From positions 62,001-126,000 of the forward strand of contig NZ_JXDG01000042.1 in NCBI RefSeq assembly GCF_000820515.1: a stretch of 64,000 bases of DNA. Reading direction: 5' to 3'. Shown one piece after another: positions 53,011-62,351 of this stretch. The position numbers and the translations under genes are program-made. How positions within the stretch are numbered: position 1 is the first letter of the stretch; every line of letters starts with the position of its first letter. This stretch comes from Pseudomonas batumici (GTDB taxonomy: Bacteria > Pseudomonadota > Gammaproteobacteria > Pseudomonadales > Pseudomonadaceae). A model generated the notes under the pieces. It was not told the DNA's origin. It did not search any database and worked only from the letters and a program-made list of their open reading frames with translations.

Positions 53011-54021
53011 TCATGAGAGCCTGTCACGCCGGGCCTCGACTCGCTGCAGCGTCATGCTCGGCGTCTCATCGAACAACTTGCGGTATTCGCAGGAAAAACG
53101 CCCCAGATGACTGAAGCCCCAGCCCATCGCGATCACCGAGATATTGCGCGCCGAGCGGTCCTCGAGGATTTCCTGGCGTACGCCCATCAAGCGATATTTC
53201 TTCAAGTAGGCCATGGGCGACATTTCGAAGTATCGCTTGAAGTCTTCGAACAACTTGAAACGCGACACCCCGGCGGCGGCCTCGATATCGTCAAGGCTCA
53301 GCGCATCACGGGCATGGGAATGAATGAAGTCCTTGGCACGGACCAGGTAGTGCGGCAGCTTCACACCGAGACGCTCGCGTAACTCAGCGGAATAGTTGTG
53401 CGGCTGGGACAGGATCAGTCCCTTGAGCAAGGCGCTCTCCAGGTCACGATTGAAGAGCAGCTGGCCGTAAAGTTCGCTGCGCTCCATCTCTTCGATGAAG
53501 TGCTTGACCGTGCGCCACCAGGAGGCAACAGACCCGCTCACTGCATCCATTTCGGGCTCGAAACACAGGGGCGCGCCCAATGGATGCTGCAACAGGTCTT
53601 CCAGGGTCTTGCGCATTGCACTGCGGGTGATGACGACCTGCAGCTTGCGACAATCGCCGGTGATGCTCAATTGCTGGCTCTGGTTGGGCGAAACGATAAC
53701 GCCATGGTCACGATCGGAACGTAACAGCACACCGCCCCTGCTCAGTTCCTGCTCGCCACTCAACGGCAGGCTCAGGCTGTAGCTGTTGAAGCTGTCGAGG
53801 TCCGTGACACCCACCGTGACATCGGTGCCGTACTCGATGATGCCCAGGGTGGTCGACATCGATTTGAGCACGTTGCCGCTGTGGTGGAACTGAATGCTGT
53901 GGGGTTTGCTCGCATGGAGCAGATGGGGACCGCAGATCGTGGACATCCATGAGTGCGCGCCGGCCAGATCGAAGTGATCGGCATGGATGTCTCGAAAATG
54001 ATAGTTGGGCTTGCTACTCAT
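53011..54021 (-). CDS. antR: AraC-family regulator of anthranilate dioxygenase, AntR
   Basis: 336 aa. N-terminal cupin-like AraC_binding_2 region (about 55-190) and C-terminal HTH pair (about 232-330: SLDDIEAAAGVSRFKLFEDF then RNISVIAMGWGFSHLGRFSC). Its place, divergent from antABC, and its length fit AntR, which with anthranilate activates antABC. Other AraC proteins with this layout (BenR, XylS) exist, but benzoate genes are absent. ATG at 54021. Confidence 0.88.
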   Translation of the reverse strand: MSSKPNYHFRDIHADHFDLAGAHSWMSTICGPHLLHASKPHSIQFHHSGNVLKSMSTTLGIIEYGTDVTVGVTDLDSFNSYSLSLPLSGEQELSRGGVLLRSDRDHGVIVSPNQSQQLSITGDCRKLQVVITRSAMRKTLEDLLQHPLGAPLCFEPEMDAVSGSVASWWRTVKHFIEEMERSELYGQLLFNRDLESALLKGLILSQPHNYSAELRERLGVKLPHYLVRAKDFIHSHARDALSLDDIEAAAGVSRFKLFEDFKRYFEMSPMAYLKKYRLMGVRQEILEDRSARNISVIAMGWGFSHLGRFSCEYRKLFDETPSMTLQRVEARRDRLS

Positions 54022-54378
54022 CGGCGCTACTCAACAAGGCTATTTTCGATACGCGCTCTGTCGGCGCGCTGGCTTGTCCGGACGCAAGCTCTGTGCCATC
54101 ACCGAGTCAAGGCAAGCACTCGATGATGTTCCGGATAGTCTTCGACCATCTTACACAACGCGCTGCCTGCGGAGGCTGCCCGGTGAACCGGCGGCTTTGT
54201 TTCGTGCATTTACTGTGCGATTACCGGCCACAAGAATGACTCGGACAGTTGAACGCCGCGCACCGTACACGCACACAAAATTTCCGGATGACCTTCGCCA
54301 ACTATGTGGATAGACCGAAAGCGCCAGGCCCTCCTCTAATGCAGGTACCGATTCGCCCGATGAAACAGGTACCGACTC
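54022..54378 (+). promoter_or_regulatory. Divergent antR-antA promoter region with tandem leader repeat
   Basis: 357 bases with no gene I can support. Just before antA the 10-base unit CAGGTACCGA occurs twice in direct orientation, at 54342-54351 and 54366-54375, within an imperfect 24-base tandem repeat; the second AGGT serves as a plausible ribosome site eight bases before the ATG. No dyad comparable to those at pcaH or pobA was seen. AntR sites must lie here, but I cannot place them. Confidence 0.5.
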
Positions 54379-55782
54379 ATGCATTATTCGAAAAGCGTCG
54401 CCCAATGGCAGGCCTTCATCCAGGGTTGCCTGGACTTCCGTCCGGTCGAGGGCATCTACCGTATCGCCCGTGACATGTTCACCGAACCCGAATTGTTCGA
54501 TCTCGAGATGGAACTGATCTTCGAGAAGAACTGGATCTACGCCTGTCACGAAAGCGAGATCGCCCATCGGCACGACTTCATGACGATGCGTGCCGGTCGC
54601 CAGCCATTGATCATCACCCGCGACGGCGAAGGCCGGCTCAACGCCCTGATCAACGCCTGCCAACACCGCGGCACGACCCTCACCCGCGTGGGCAAGGGCA
54701 ACCAGTCGACCTTCACCTGCCCCTTCCACGCCTGGTGCTACAAAAGCGATGGTCGCCTGGTCAAGGTCAAGGCGCCGGGTGAATACCCCGAGGGCTTCGA
54801 CAAGGCAACCCGGGGCCTGAAAAAAGCCCGTATCGAAAGCTACAAGGGCTTTGTCTTCGTCAGCCTCGATGTCGAGGCCAGCGACAGCCTGGAAGACTAC
54901 CTGGGCGACGCCAAGGTGTTCTTCGACATGATGGTGGCGCAATCGGCCACCGGCGAGCTGGAAGTGCTGCCCGGCAAGTCTTCCTATACCTATGACGGCA
55001 ACTGGAAGCTGCAGAACGAAAACGGCCTGGACGGTTATCACGTCAGTACCGTGCACTACAACTACGTCGCCACGGTGCAGCATCGCCAGCAGGTCAACGC
55101 CGAGAAAGGCAGCGCCAGCGGCGATACCCTGGACTACAGCAAGCTGGGCGCCGGCGATGCCGAGACCGACGACGGCTGGTTCTCCTTCCACAACGGTCAC
55201 AGTGTGCTGTTCAGCGATATGCCGAACCCGGCGGTACGCCCGGGTTACGCCAGCATCATGCCGCGCCTGGTCGAGGAATATGGCCAGGACAAGGCCGAGT
55301 GGATGATGCATCGCCTGCGCAACCTGAACGTCTACCCCAGCATGTTTTTCCTCGACCAGATCAGTTCGCAGTTGCGGATCATCCGTCCGCTGGCCTGGAA
55401 CAAGACCGAGATCCACAGCTTCTGCCTGGGGGTCAAGGGCGAATCCGACAGCGATCGCGAAAACCGTATCCGCCAGTTCGAAGACTTCTTCAATGTCTCC
55501 GGCCTCGGTACCCCCGATGACCTGGTGGAATTCCGTGAAGCCCAGCGTGGCTTCCAGGCCCGCCTGGAGCGCTGGAGCGACATCTCGCGTGGCCATGACA
55601 AATGGGTCAGCGGCCCAACCCGCAACAGTGAAACCCTGGGCATCCAACCGGCCCTGACCGGCACCGAATTCACCCACGAAGGGCTCTACGTCAACCAGCA
55701 CGGCAACTGGCAGCGCTTCCTGCTCGAAGGGCTGGCGCGCAAGGCCGCCGAAGAGCAACCCCTGAAACTGCGCGAGGTGTAA
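54379..55782 (+). CDS. antA: Anthranilate 1,2-dioxygenase large subunit AntA
   Basis: 467 aa. Rieske ligands C94, H96 (CQHRG) and C114, H117 (CPFHAWCY). Mononuclear-iron region ENGLDGYHVSTVHYNY. The sequence follows Acinetobacter AntA closely from memory (QGCLDFRP start, FTEPELFDLEMELIFEKNW) and is distinct from BenA. It converts anthranilate with O2 and NADH to catechol, CO2 and ammonia, together with AntB and AntC. antB follows after two bases. Confidence 0.95.
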   Translation: MHYSKSVAQWQAFIQGCLDFRPVEGIYRIARDMFTEPELFDLEMELIFEKNWIYACHESEIAHRHDFMTMRAGRQPLIITRDGEGRLNALINACQHRGTTLTRVGKGNQSTFTCPFHAWCYKSDGRLVKVKAPGEYPEGFDKATRGLKKARIESYKGFVFVSLDVEASDSLEDYLGDAKVFFDMMVAQSATGELEVLPGKSSYTYDGNWKLQNENGLDGYHVSTVHYNYVATVQHRQQVNAEKGSASGDTLDYSKLGAGDAETDDGWFSFHNGHSVLFSDMPNPAVRPGYASIMPRLVEEYGQDKAEWMMHRLRNLNVYPSMFFLDQISSQLRIIRPLAWNKTEIHSFCLGVKGESDSDRENRIRQFEDFFNVSGLGTPDDLVEFREAQRGFQARLERWSDISRGHDKWVSGPTRNSETLGIQPALTGTEFTHEGLYVNQHGNWQRFLLEGLARKAAEEQPLKLREV

Positions 55783-55784
55783 CC

Positions 55785-56276
55785 ATGAATTCGCAACTGC
55801 AATACCGTGTTGAACAATTTTGCTACCGCAAGGCCGAACTGTGCGATGCCCAGGACTGGGACGCCTACCTCGACCTGTTCAGCGAGGACAGCGAGTTCCA
55901 CCTGCCGCAATGGGATTCGGAGCACGTCTACACCACTGACCCGAAGAAGGGCATGTCGTTGATCTACTACGCCAACCGGGGCGGCCTGGAAGACCGGGTA
56001 TTCCGCTTGCGCACCGGCAAGGCCGCCTCGACCATCCCGATGCCGCGCACCCTGCACATGGTCAACAATATCCGCATCGCAGCGCTGGAGAACGACGAAC
56101 TGGAGGTCAAGCTCAACTGGCAGACGCTGTATTACCGCATGGCCACCTCCGAGCAATTCTACGGTTACGCCACCTACCGCCTGCGGCCTGACGGCGAGAG
56201 TTGGAAGATTGCCCGCAAGCATGTGGTCCTGCTCAACGACACGATCAATTCGGTGCTCGACTTCTACCATTTGTAA
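55785..56276 (+). CDS. antB: Anthranilate 1,2-dioxygenase small subunit AntB
   Basis: 163 aa, the usual length for the beta subunit of class IB ring-hydroxylating dioxygenases; NTF2-like fold. Conserved YRVEQFCYRKAELCDAQDWD at the start and ENDELEVKLNWQTLYYRM near 105-122. It stabilises the alpha3beta3 hexamer and has no cofactor. It begins two bases after the antA stop, so the two are probably coupled. Confidence 0.95.
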   Translation: MNSQLQYRVEQFCYRKAELCDAQDWDAYLDLFSEDSEFHLPQWDSEHVYTTDPKKGMSLIYYANRGGLEDRVFRLRTGKAASTIPMPRTLHMVNNIRIAALENDELEVKLNWQTLYYRMATSEQFYGYATYRLRPDGESWKIARKHVVLLNDTINSVLDFYHL

Positions 56277-56294
56277 GCCACGGAGTACGTTGCC

Positions 56295-57326
56295 ATGAAC
56301 CACAAGGTGGCTTTCAACTTTGCCGATGGCAAGACCGCGTTCTTCGAGGTCAAGCCCAACGAACTATTGCTCGACGCCGCCCTGCGCAACGGCGTGAACA
56401 TTCCCCTGGATTGTCGCGAAGGCGTCTGCGGTACTTGCCAGGGACGCTGCGAGACAGGCCGGTACACGCAAGACTATGTCGACGACGAGGTGTTCAGCGA
56501 AAACGACCTGGCGCAAGGCAAGATGCTGTCGTGCCAGACGCGCGTGCAGTCCGCGGCGTCCTTCTACTTCGACTTCGATTCAAGCCTGTGCAATGCCGGC
56601 GCCACTCAGCGTATGCACGCCGTCATCACCCGGGTTGAACAGGTTTCCAGCACCACCGCCATCCTGCATGTCGACGCCAGCTCCAGCGAGCGGCTGTTGG
56701 ACTTCCTGCCCGGTCAATACGCGCGCCTGAAAGTACCCGGCACCGATGCCTGGCGCTCCTACTCGTTCGCCAACCGGCCCAACCCGGGCAATCAGCTGCA
56801 GTTCCTTATCCGACTGCTGCCGGATGGCGTGATGAGCAACTTTGTCCGCGAGCGTTGTGAGGTCGGGCAAGCGCTGGAGTTCGAGGCCCCCCTGGGCAGT
56901 TTCTATCTCAGGCAGGTCAACAAGCCACTGGTGATGGTAGCCGGCGGCACGGGTCTATCAGCGTTTCTCGGCATGCTCGACGAGATGGCCGACCGGGGCG
57001 GATGTGACCAACCGGTCCAGTTGTTCTATGGCGTCACCCAGGACACGGACCTGTGTGAATTGAATCGCCTGGCGGATTATCGAACGCGCATCGAAGGTTT
57101 CGAGTATCACCTGGTGGTCAGCCAGCCGTCGCCGGCCTGGCAAGGCAAGACCGGCTGGATTCCCCAACACTTCGACCGCCAGGCGATGAACGCCAACCCG
57201 TTCGACATCTACCTGTGCGGCCCTCCGCCCATGGTCGAAGCCGTCAAGACCTGGTTCACCGAACAGCGTATCGACGGCTTCCATATGTATTACGAGAAGT
57301 TCATCGACAGCAACTCAGGGGCCTGA
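56295..57326 (+). CDS. antC: Anthranilate 1,2-dioxygenase reductase AntC
   Basis: 343 aa. Plant-type [2Fe-2S] ferredoxin domain with ligands C40, C45, C48 and C80, then an FAD domain (WRSYSFANRP about 150-159) and an NAD domain (VAGGTGLSAFLGML about 215-228, LCGPPPMVEAVK near the end). It passes electrons from NADH to the AntA Rieske centre. It starts 18 bases after antB. A strong hairpin follows the gene. Confidence 0.94.
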   Translation: MNHKVAFNFADGKTAFFEVKPNELLLDAALRNGVNIPLDCREGVCGTCQGRCETGRYTQDYVDDEVFSENDLAQGKMLSCQTRVQSAASFYFDFDSSLCNAGATQRMHAVITRVEQVSSTTAILHVDASSSERLLDFLPGQYARLKVPGTDAWRSYSFANRPNPGNQLQFLIRLLPDGVMSNFVRERCEVGQALEFEAPLGSFYLRQVNKPLVMVAGGTGLSAFLGMLDEMADRGGCDQPVQLFYGVTQDTDLCELNRLADYRTRIEGFEYHLVVSQPSPAWQGKTGWIPQHFDRQAMNANPFDIYLCGPPPMVEAVKTWFTEQRIDGFHMYYEKFIDSNSGA

Positions 57327-57345
57327 GGCAAAAAAGCAGATAGCG

Positions 57346-57373
57346 GGCCCTGGTGTTGGCTGACACCAGGGCC
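57346..57373 (+). terminator. Strong hairpin terminator-like element after antABC
   Basis: Perfect 11-base stem GGCCCTGGTGT / ACACCAGGGCC with a six-base loop, 19 bases after the antC stop. No U tract follows, so it may stop transcription inefficiently or mainly protect the mRNA end. Confidence 0.75.
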
Positions 57374-57456
57374 TCCAAGGCATTGGCCAGCGGGCCGACA
57401 GAGGCGGATCGGGATATAGCCCGATGCAAGCTTGTTATTCTACTTAATTAGTACAA

Positions 57457-57484
57457 ATAGATTTTATAGTGCGTTTAAATCTAT
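57457..57484. promoter_or_regulatory. Perfect dyad in the promoter of the binding-protein operon
   Basis: Inverted arms ATAGATTT-N12-AAATCTAT in an AT-rich patch, 36 bases before the TTG start of the binding protein. Symmetry and position suggest an operator. No divergent gene exists here, so the cognate regulator is unknown; the LysR or AraC genes 5 kb downstream are possible. Confidence 0.55.
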
Positions 57485-57519
57485 AGATTCTTCTTAAATA
57501 ACCGCCCGAGTACCCGCCT

Positions 57520-58341
57520 TTGAAAAAGTCAGCCCTTCTGCCGCTTGGCCTCGCCCTGCTTGCTACCTGCTCGACCGCATTCGCCGGCTCCACGCTGGAT
57601 CGAGTGACCCGGAAAGGTGAGCTCACCGGCGTCTTGATGGAGAACTATCCGCCCTTCTCCTTTCTTAACGCGCAAAACCAACTGGACGGTTTCGACGTCG
57701 ATGTCGCCAAGGCCGTGGCCCAGCGCCTTGGGGTAAAACTCAAGCTGGAAACCCCGTCCTGGGACGTGATTGCCGCCGGCCGCTGGAGTGGGCGCTATGA
57801 CATCTGCGTCTGCTCGATGACCCCCAGCAAGGCGCGCGCCGAAGTGTTCGACTTCCCGGTGGAGTATTACCAGTCGCCGGCGGTCATCGTGGTGAACGCC
57901 CAGAACAAGGACATCGCCTCGGGCAAGGACCTGTCGGGCAAGAAAGTCGGCGTGATCAGCGCCTCCACCTACGAGTCCTACTTGAACAAGGATCTGGTGA
58001 TCGAGGGTGCCGAGGACAAACCCCTGAAGTACCCATTCGATCAGGTCCAGGTGGCGCCCTATGACAATGAAACGGTGGCCTTCCAGGACCTCGCCCTGGG
58101 GAACGGCGTACGCCTCGATGCCATGGTCACCAACCTCGTCACCGCCCGTGAACGCATTGCCCAGGACCCTCGCTTCAAGATCGTCGGCGAGACGTTGTAT
58201 GCCGAACCCAACGTCGTGGCCATCGAAAAAGGCGATGGCGAATGGAACGCCAAGGTCACTCAGGTGGTTGCCCAGCTCAAGGCCGACGGCACGCTCGGCA
58301 AGATTTCGCAGAAGTGGATCGGTGCCGATATCAGCCAATGA
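57520..58341 (+). CDS. Amino-acid-type ABC binding protein (family 3)
   Basis: 273 aa, starting at a TTG at 57520. This is the only start that keeps the signal peptide (SALLPLGLALLATCSTAFA). The mature protein has GVLMENYPPFSFLN, GFDVDVAKAVAQRLGVKLKL and GRWSGRYDICVCSMTPSKAR, with the family ligand-site Arg and Asp retained. The permease gene overlaps its stop by four bases. Co-location with a flavin monooxygenase suggests a substituted amino acid, sulfonate or thiol; unproven. Confidence 0.85.
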   Translation: MKKSALLPLGLALLATCSTAFAGSTLDRVTRKGELTGVLMENYPPFSFLNAQNQLDGFDVDVAKAVAQRLGVKLKLETPSWDVIAAGRWSGRYDICVCSMTPSKARAEVFDFPVEYYQSPAVIVVNAQNKDIASGKDLSGKKVGVISASTYESYLNKDLVIEGAEDKPLKYPFDQVQVAPYDNETVAFQDLALGNGVRLDAMVTNLVTARERIAQDPRFKIVGETLYAEPNVVAIEKGDGEWNAKVTQVVAQLKADGTLGKISQKWIGADISQ

Positions 58342-59183
58342 ACACCTTCGAACCCAACCCGCTGCAGGTGGCCTCGGCAGCCGACACCCAGCCGCGTCGC
58401 TGGCGCCCTCTGCTCAGTTTCCGGGCCCGACTTTATCTGACCTGGGCGATCATGCTCGGGCTGTGCCTGCTGTTTTTCATGAACTTCGACCTGAAGTTCT
58501 CGATCATTCTGGACAAGTGGCCGAACCTGGTCGGCCTGCGCCTGGGGCCGAACGGTTTTCTGCAGGGCGCCGCACTGACGCTGTTCCTGTGCTTCTGCTC
58601 GATCTGGCTGTCACTGCTTCTGGGTTTCGTCACGGCACTGGCGCGCCTGTCATCCAGCGCGGTGGCATTCGGCGTGGCCAGTTTCTACGCCTCGTTCTTT
58701 CGCGGCACACCGCTGCTGATCCAGATATTGCTGATCTATCTGGGGCTGCCGCAACTGGGTGTGGTCCCCGGGGCCATCAGCGCCGGCATCCTGGCGCTCT
58801 CCCTGAACTATGGGGCCTACCTCAGCGAGATCTTTCGTGCCGGCATCATGGCTGTGGCGCCCGGTCAGCGTGAAGCGGCAGCCGCCCTGGGCCTGCGACC
58901 CGCGGCGATCTTTGTGCGCATCGTCCTGCCGCAAGCGATGCGCACGATCATTCCGCCGACCACCAGCCAGTTCATTTCGATGCTCAAGGACTCTTCATTG
59001 GTTTCGGTCATGGGCGTCTGGGAAGTGATGTTCCTGGCGCAGTCGTATGGCCGGTCGTCTTATCGCTATATCGAAATGCTCACCACTGCGGCCGTCATCT
59101 ACTGGCTGCTCTCCATCGGCCTGGAGTTGATCCAGGTGCGCCTTGAGCGGCACTACGGCAGAGGCTTCAAGAACCAACGCTGA
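58338..59183 (+). CDS. Amino-acid-type ABC transporter permease
   Basis: 281 aa from the ATG at 58338 that overlaps the binding-protein stop. A long N-terminal cytoplasmic stretch precedes about five membrane helices. The EAA loop is REAAAALGLRPAAIFVRIVL. The HisM/GltK class normally needs a partner ATPase; none is encoded here, so it may borrow one from another operon. Confidence 0.9.
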   Translation: MNTFEPNPLQVASAADTQPRRWRPLLSFRARLYLTWAIMLGLCLLFFMNFDLKFSIILDKWPNLVGLRLGPNGFLQGAALTLFLCFCSIWLSLLLGFVTALARLSSSAVAFGVASFYASFFRGTPLLIQILLIYLGLPQLGVVPGAISAGILALSLNYGAYLSEIFRAGIMAVAPGQREAAAALGLRPAAIFVRIVLPQAMRTIIPPTTSQFISMLKDSSLVSVMGVWEVMFLAQSYGRSSYRYIEMLTTAAVIYWLLSIGLELIQVRLERHYGRGFKNQR

Positions 59184-59218
59184 GCCCACCCCTTCAACGA
59201 CTTCATTCAGGAACGAAG

Positions 59219-60604
59219 ATGTCTGATCCAAAACCGCTATTATTTGCCCTCTACGAACAAGCCAGCGTCGGCTGCGGCGGTGCGCCGAGCCTCTGGACGC
59301 ACCCGGCCGACGAGCGCCTGGCAATCAACTCGCTGGGCTACTGGTCGAACCTGGCACGGATTGCCGACCAGGCCAACCTCGACATGCTGTTCTTCGGCGA
59401 TGTGCTGGGTTTCTACGACGTGTTTGGCGGCAATGCCGACGCAGCGATGAAATGGGCCGTGGAAGCCCCGGCCAACGACCCGCTGATGATCATTCCGGCC
59501 CTGGCCGCGGTCACCGAGAATCTGGCCTTCGGCGTCACGGTCACCACCAGCTACGAACACCCCTTCACCCACGCCCGGCGTTTCAGCACCCTGGATCACC
59601 TGACCAACGGCCGCGTGGGCTGGAACATCGTGACCTCCTATCTGTCCAGCGCCGCCCGTAATTTCGGCCTTGAACAGATGATCAAACACGATGACCGCTA
59701 TGAACGCGCCGAAGAGTTTCTCGATGTGGTGTACAAGCTCTGGGAAGGCAGTTGGGCCAACGACGCCGTGATCGCTGACAAGACCCGTCACCTGTATGCC
59801 CAAGGTGACCGGGTACGGCCGATCAATCATCTTGGCGAGCATTATCGAGTGGCCGGACCGCATCTGACCTCGCCGTCGCCACAGCGCACTCCCCTGCTGA
59901 TCCAGGCCGGCTGGTCGGGTCGTGGTCGCGAGTTTGCCGCCAAGCACGCCGAGCTGATCTTCATCGCCAAATCCAACCCTCGGGAAATCCGCCAGGGTCT
60001 GGAAGATATATGGGCCAAGGCCCAGGCCCGTGGCCGTCAGCGCGAGGATGTGCGGTCCCTGACCGTGCTGCGCATTGTCACCGCCAGAACCGAGATCGAA
60101 GCCCAGCGCAAATATGACGTTCTGCAAAGCAACTACCATCTTCAGGCGCAACTGGTCAGTTACGCGGGCGATACCGGCATCGATATCAGCCGCTATGCCG
60201 ACAACGAGGCCCTGTCGACCCATACCGAAGGCTTGACCTCCTATGTCATGCACCCCGATGGCAGTGGCAAGCCCTTGACCGCGGGCGATGTGAAGCAACG
60301 CTTTGCCAAGGTCACCCGCGGCAGCGACCTGATCCTGGTCGGCACCCCGCAGCAGGTCGTGGATCGGATCGAAGAGCATGCCCGTCTCTCCGGCACCAGC
60401 GGCTACATGATCAATCCGTTGATCAGTCCCGGCTCACTGGAGGATTTCGTGGAGTTGATCATTCCCGAATTGCGCAAGCGCGGCCTTTACAGAACCCAGC
60501 CGCACAGTGGAACCTTCCGCTCACGGCTGCGAGCGGACGGCGCCAGCCATTTGCCGGAGTCGGCTTACGGAGCCTCGTTCCGCTTCGACAATACACCACG
60601 CTGA
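59219..60604 (+). CDS. LLM-class flavin-dependent monooxygenase (NtaA/SnaA/DszA type)
   Basis: 461 aa. Family marks: FFGDVLGFYDV, VTVTTSYEHPFTHARRFSTL, GRVGWNIVTSYLSSAARNFG, HYRVAGPHLTSPSPQRTPLL and the GTPQQVVDRI C-terminal motif. These enzymes use FMNH2 from a separate reductase to oxidise nitrilotriacetate, organosulfur compounds or similar. No reductase gene is adjacent. ATG at 59219 with AGGAACG upstream, 35 bases after the permease, so probably one operon with the binding protein. Confidence 0.88.
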   Translation: MSDPKPLLFALYEQASVGCGGAPSLWTHPADERLAINSLGYWSNLARIADQANLDMLFFGDVLGFYDVFGGNADAAMKWAVEAPANDPLMIIPALAAVTENLAFGVTVTTSYEHPFTHARRFSTLDHLTNGRVGWNIVTSYLSSAARNFGLEQMIKHDDRYERAEEFLDVVYKLWEGSWANDAVIADKTRHLYAQGDRVRPINHLGEHYRVAGPHLTSPSPQRTPLLIQAGWSGRGREFAAKHAELIFIAKSNPREIRQGLEDIWAKAQARGRQREDVRSLTVLRIVTARTEIEAQRKYDVLQSNYHLQAQLVSYAGDTGIDISRYADNEALSTHTEGLTSYVMHPDGSGKPLTAGDVKQRFAKVTRGSDLILVGTPQQVVDRIEEHARLSGTSGYMINPLISPGSLEDFVELIIPELRKRGLYRTQPHSGTFRSRLRADGASHLPESAYGASFRFDNTPR

Positions 60605-60624
60605 TCCCGATGAATCAGACCGTT

Positions 60625-62160
60625 CTACTGCGGGTACGGCTGGGAATGAACGACGTTGCTCGAGCGAAAGACCAGGCAACTGGCCGCCACTAGCACCCAT
60701 GCCGCAACACCACCGTACAGCATGACCCAGCCGAACCCTTGCGCCAGTGCTGTGTTGGCGACATCAAGTGGAATCGCAGTCCTCTGAACAGTCTGCTCCA
60801 CCCCTGCAAAGTTGCCGGCGGAAATACTCTCCGCCAGCAGCCTCAGTTGCACTCCCTCGGACAAGCCCGGCAACTGGTTGCGCAGGGAAGACAGAATACC
60901 TTCCACCAGAATGAACCCCATCAGGGCGATATTGATTGCAAGACTGATCATGCGCGCGCTGATATCGATGCCCGATGCCATGCCGGCACGCTCAACGGGC
61001 ACCGATCCGGTGGTGGTATTGGTCACGGGCGTATTGGTCAACCCCAGCCCGGTCCCAGCGAGCAGGCAGCCCGGAAGCATCGTCAGCCAGCTGGCATCGG
61101 TGACACTGCTGCCCCATCTCATCAGCAGGAACCCCAGGCCAATGGTGAACAAGCCTGCGGGAATCACCACATCAGGTCGATAGCGCAGCGCCAACCGTTC
61201 TCCCAGCGGCGGAACCACGAGTGTCGGCAACGTATAGGCCAGCAATGCCAGCCCCGTGCCGACGCTCGCGTAACCCAGGCTATTCTGAAAATACAGAGGC
61301 AGGTAGATCATGAATGGCCAGAAGCTGAAGTTCATGCCCACCGCTCCCAGCAAAGCGCCCGAGAAGCGGCGAATGCGCAATACGGAGAAGTCGAACATGG
61401 GGGCGGCATAACGACGCTGCGCGACGACAAAGACAATGAAGCTGACCACCGCCACAATCAGACTGGCGATAGCCGAACCGTCGGAAAAACCCAAACCCGC
61501 GCCTTGAGTGATGAACCAGGAAGAACCCAACACTGCCAGCGACAATGAGATGATCCCCGGGATATCCAGCCTGCGACGTTCCGGATCGCGTGACTCGTCG
61601 ACACCCGCGATCACCAGGGCCAGCGCGAGCACGGCCATTGGCGTATGCACCAGGAACACCCACTCCCAACTCGACAACGCCACGATAACGGCGCCGATAA
61701 TCGGACCGAAGCCCAAACCGATGCCGAACACGATCCCCCAGGCACTGAACGCCTTGCCACGCACCGATCCCGACTGGAACCGCTGCGATAGCACCGCCAC
61801 CTGACAGATCAACATGGCGCCACCGGACATACCTTGCAGGAATCGGCCGGCGATCAACACACTGGCGTTGTGTGCCAATCCGCAGACCAGAGAGGTCAGG
61901 CCGAAAAGCACCAGGCTAACGACGAACACCCGCTTGCGCCCATACCGATCCGCCAGTGTGCCGGTAGCCATCAGCACCGTGGTGCAGGCGATGGTGTAGG
62001 CATTCATGATCCACTGCAGCTCTTTGAAATCGCTGTGCAGAACCGACTCAAGCGTGGGCAGGATGGCCGGCACACTCGAGATTTCCAGGCCGAACATCAG
62101 CGAAGCCAAACAAACGGCGGCGATGGTGAAAACATCTTTTTGCGAAGAAGAGAGCGGCAT
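60625..62160 (-). CDS. MFS drug/compound exporter, EmrB/QacA (DHA2) type, 14 helices
   Basis: 511 aa from the ATG at 62160 (GGAAG upstream). Motif A TGTLADRYGRKR, motif C FGIGLGFGPIIGA and 14 hydrophobic segments. Exports diverse hydrophobic compounds using the proton gradient. A longer reading from 62340 adds 60 unrelated residues. Divergent from a LysR gene, a common arrangement for inducible exporters, which suggests that the LysR protein controls it. It converges with the flavin monooxygenase gene, so it belongs to a separate unit. Confidence 0.87.
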   Translation of the reverse strand: MPLSSSQKDVFTIAAVCLASLMFGLEISSVPAILPTLESVLHSDFKELQWIMNAYTIACTTVLMATGTLADRYGRKRVFVVSLVLFGLTSLVCGLAHNASVLIAGRFLQGMSGGAMLICQVAVLSQRFQSGSVRGKAFSAWGIVFGIGLGFGPIIGAVIVALSSWEWVFLVHTPMAVLALALVIAGVDESRDPERRRLDIPGIISLSLAVLGSSWFITQGAGLGFSDGSAIASLIVAVVSFIVFVVAQRRYAAPMFDFSVLRIRRFSGALLGAVGMNFSFWPFMIYLPLYFQNSLGYASVGTGLALLAYTLPTLVVPPLGERLALRYRPDVVIPAGLFTIGLGFLLMRWGSSVTDASWLTMLPGCLLAGTGLGLTNTPVTNTTTGSVPVERAGMASGIDISARMISLAINIALMGFILVEGILSSLRNQLPGLSEGVQLRLLAESISAGNFAGVEQTVQRTAIPLDVANTALAQGFGWVMLYGGVAAWVLVAASCLVFRSSNVVHSQPYPQ

Positions 62161-62351
62161 CGTGATCTTCCAGATCCAGTTGATGGGCACTGGCAAGGCC
62201 CCCTGAATCCCCATCGGGGGAAGGTGCAATAGCCTCGCCAGCGTCACCCGGCACGAGTCCCAGTGACCGGCTGCATTCTGGAAACAATTAAAAAATGACA
62301 GAAATGATTTAATTTCGTACGTTTTATTAATATTCGTCATGAGTTGACTTA

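Noticed and set aside
54151..55758. 535-codon minus-strand open frame opposite antA
   Set aside because: Antisense shadow of antA with no recognisable family; antA itself is certain.
62161..62340. 60-residue N-terminal extension of the MFS exporter
   Set aside because: Residues are not membrane-like and the ATG at 62160 has a ribosome site and the family N-terminus.
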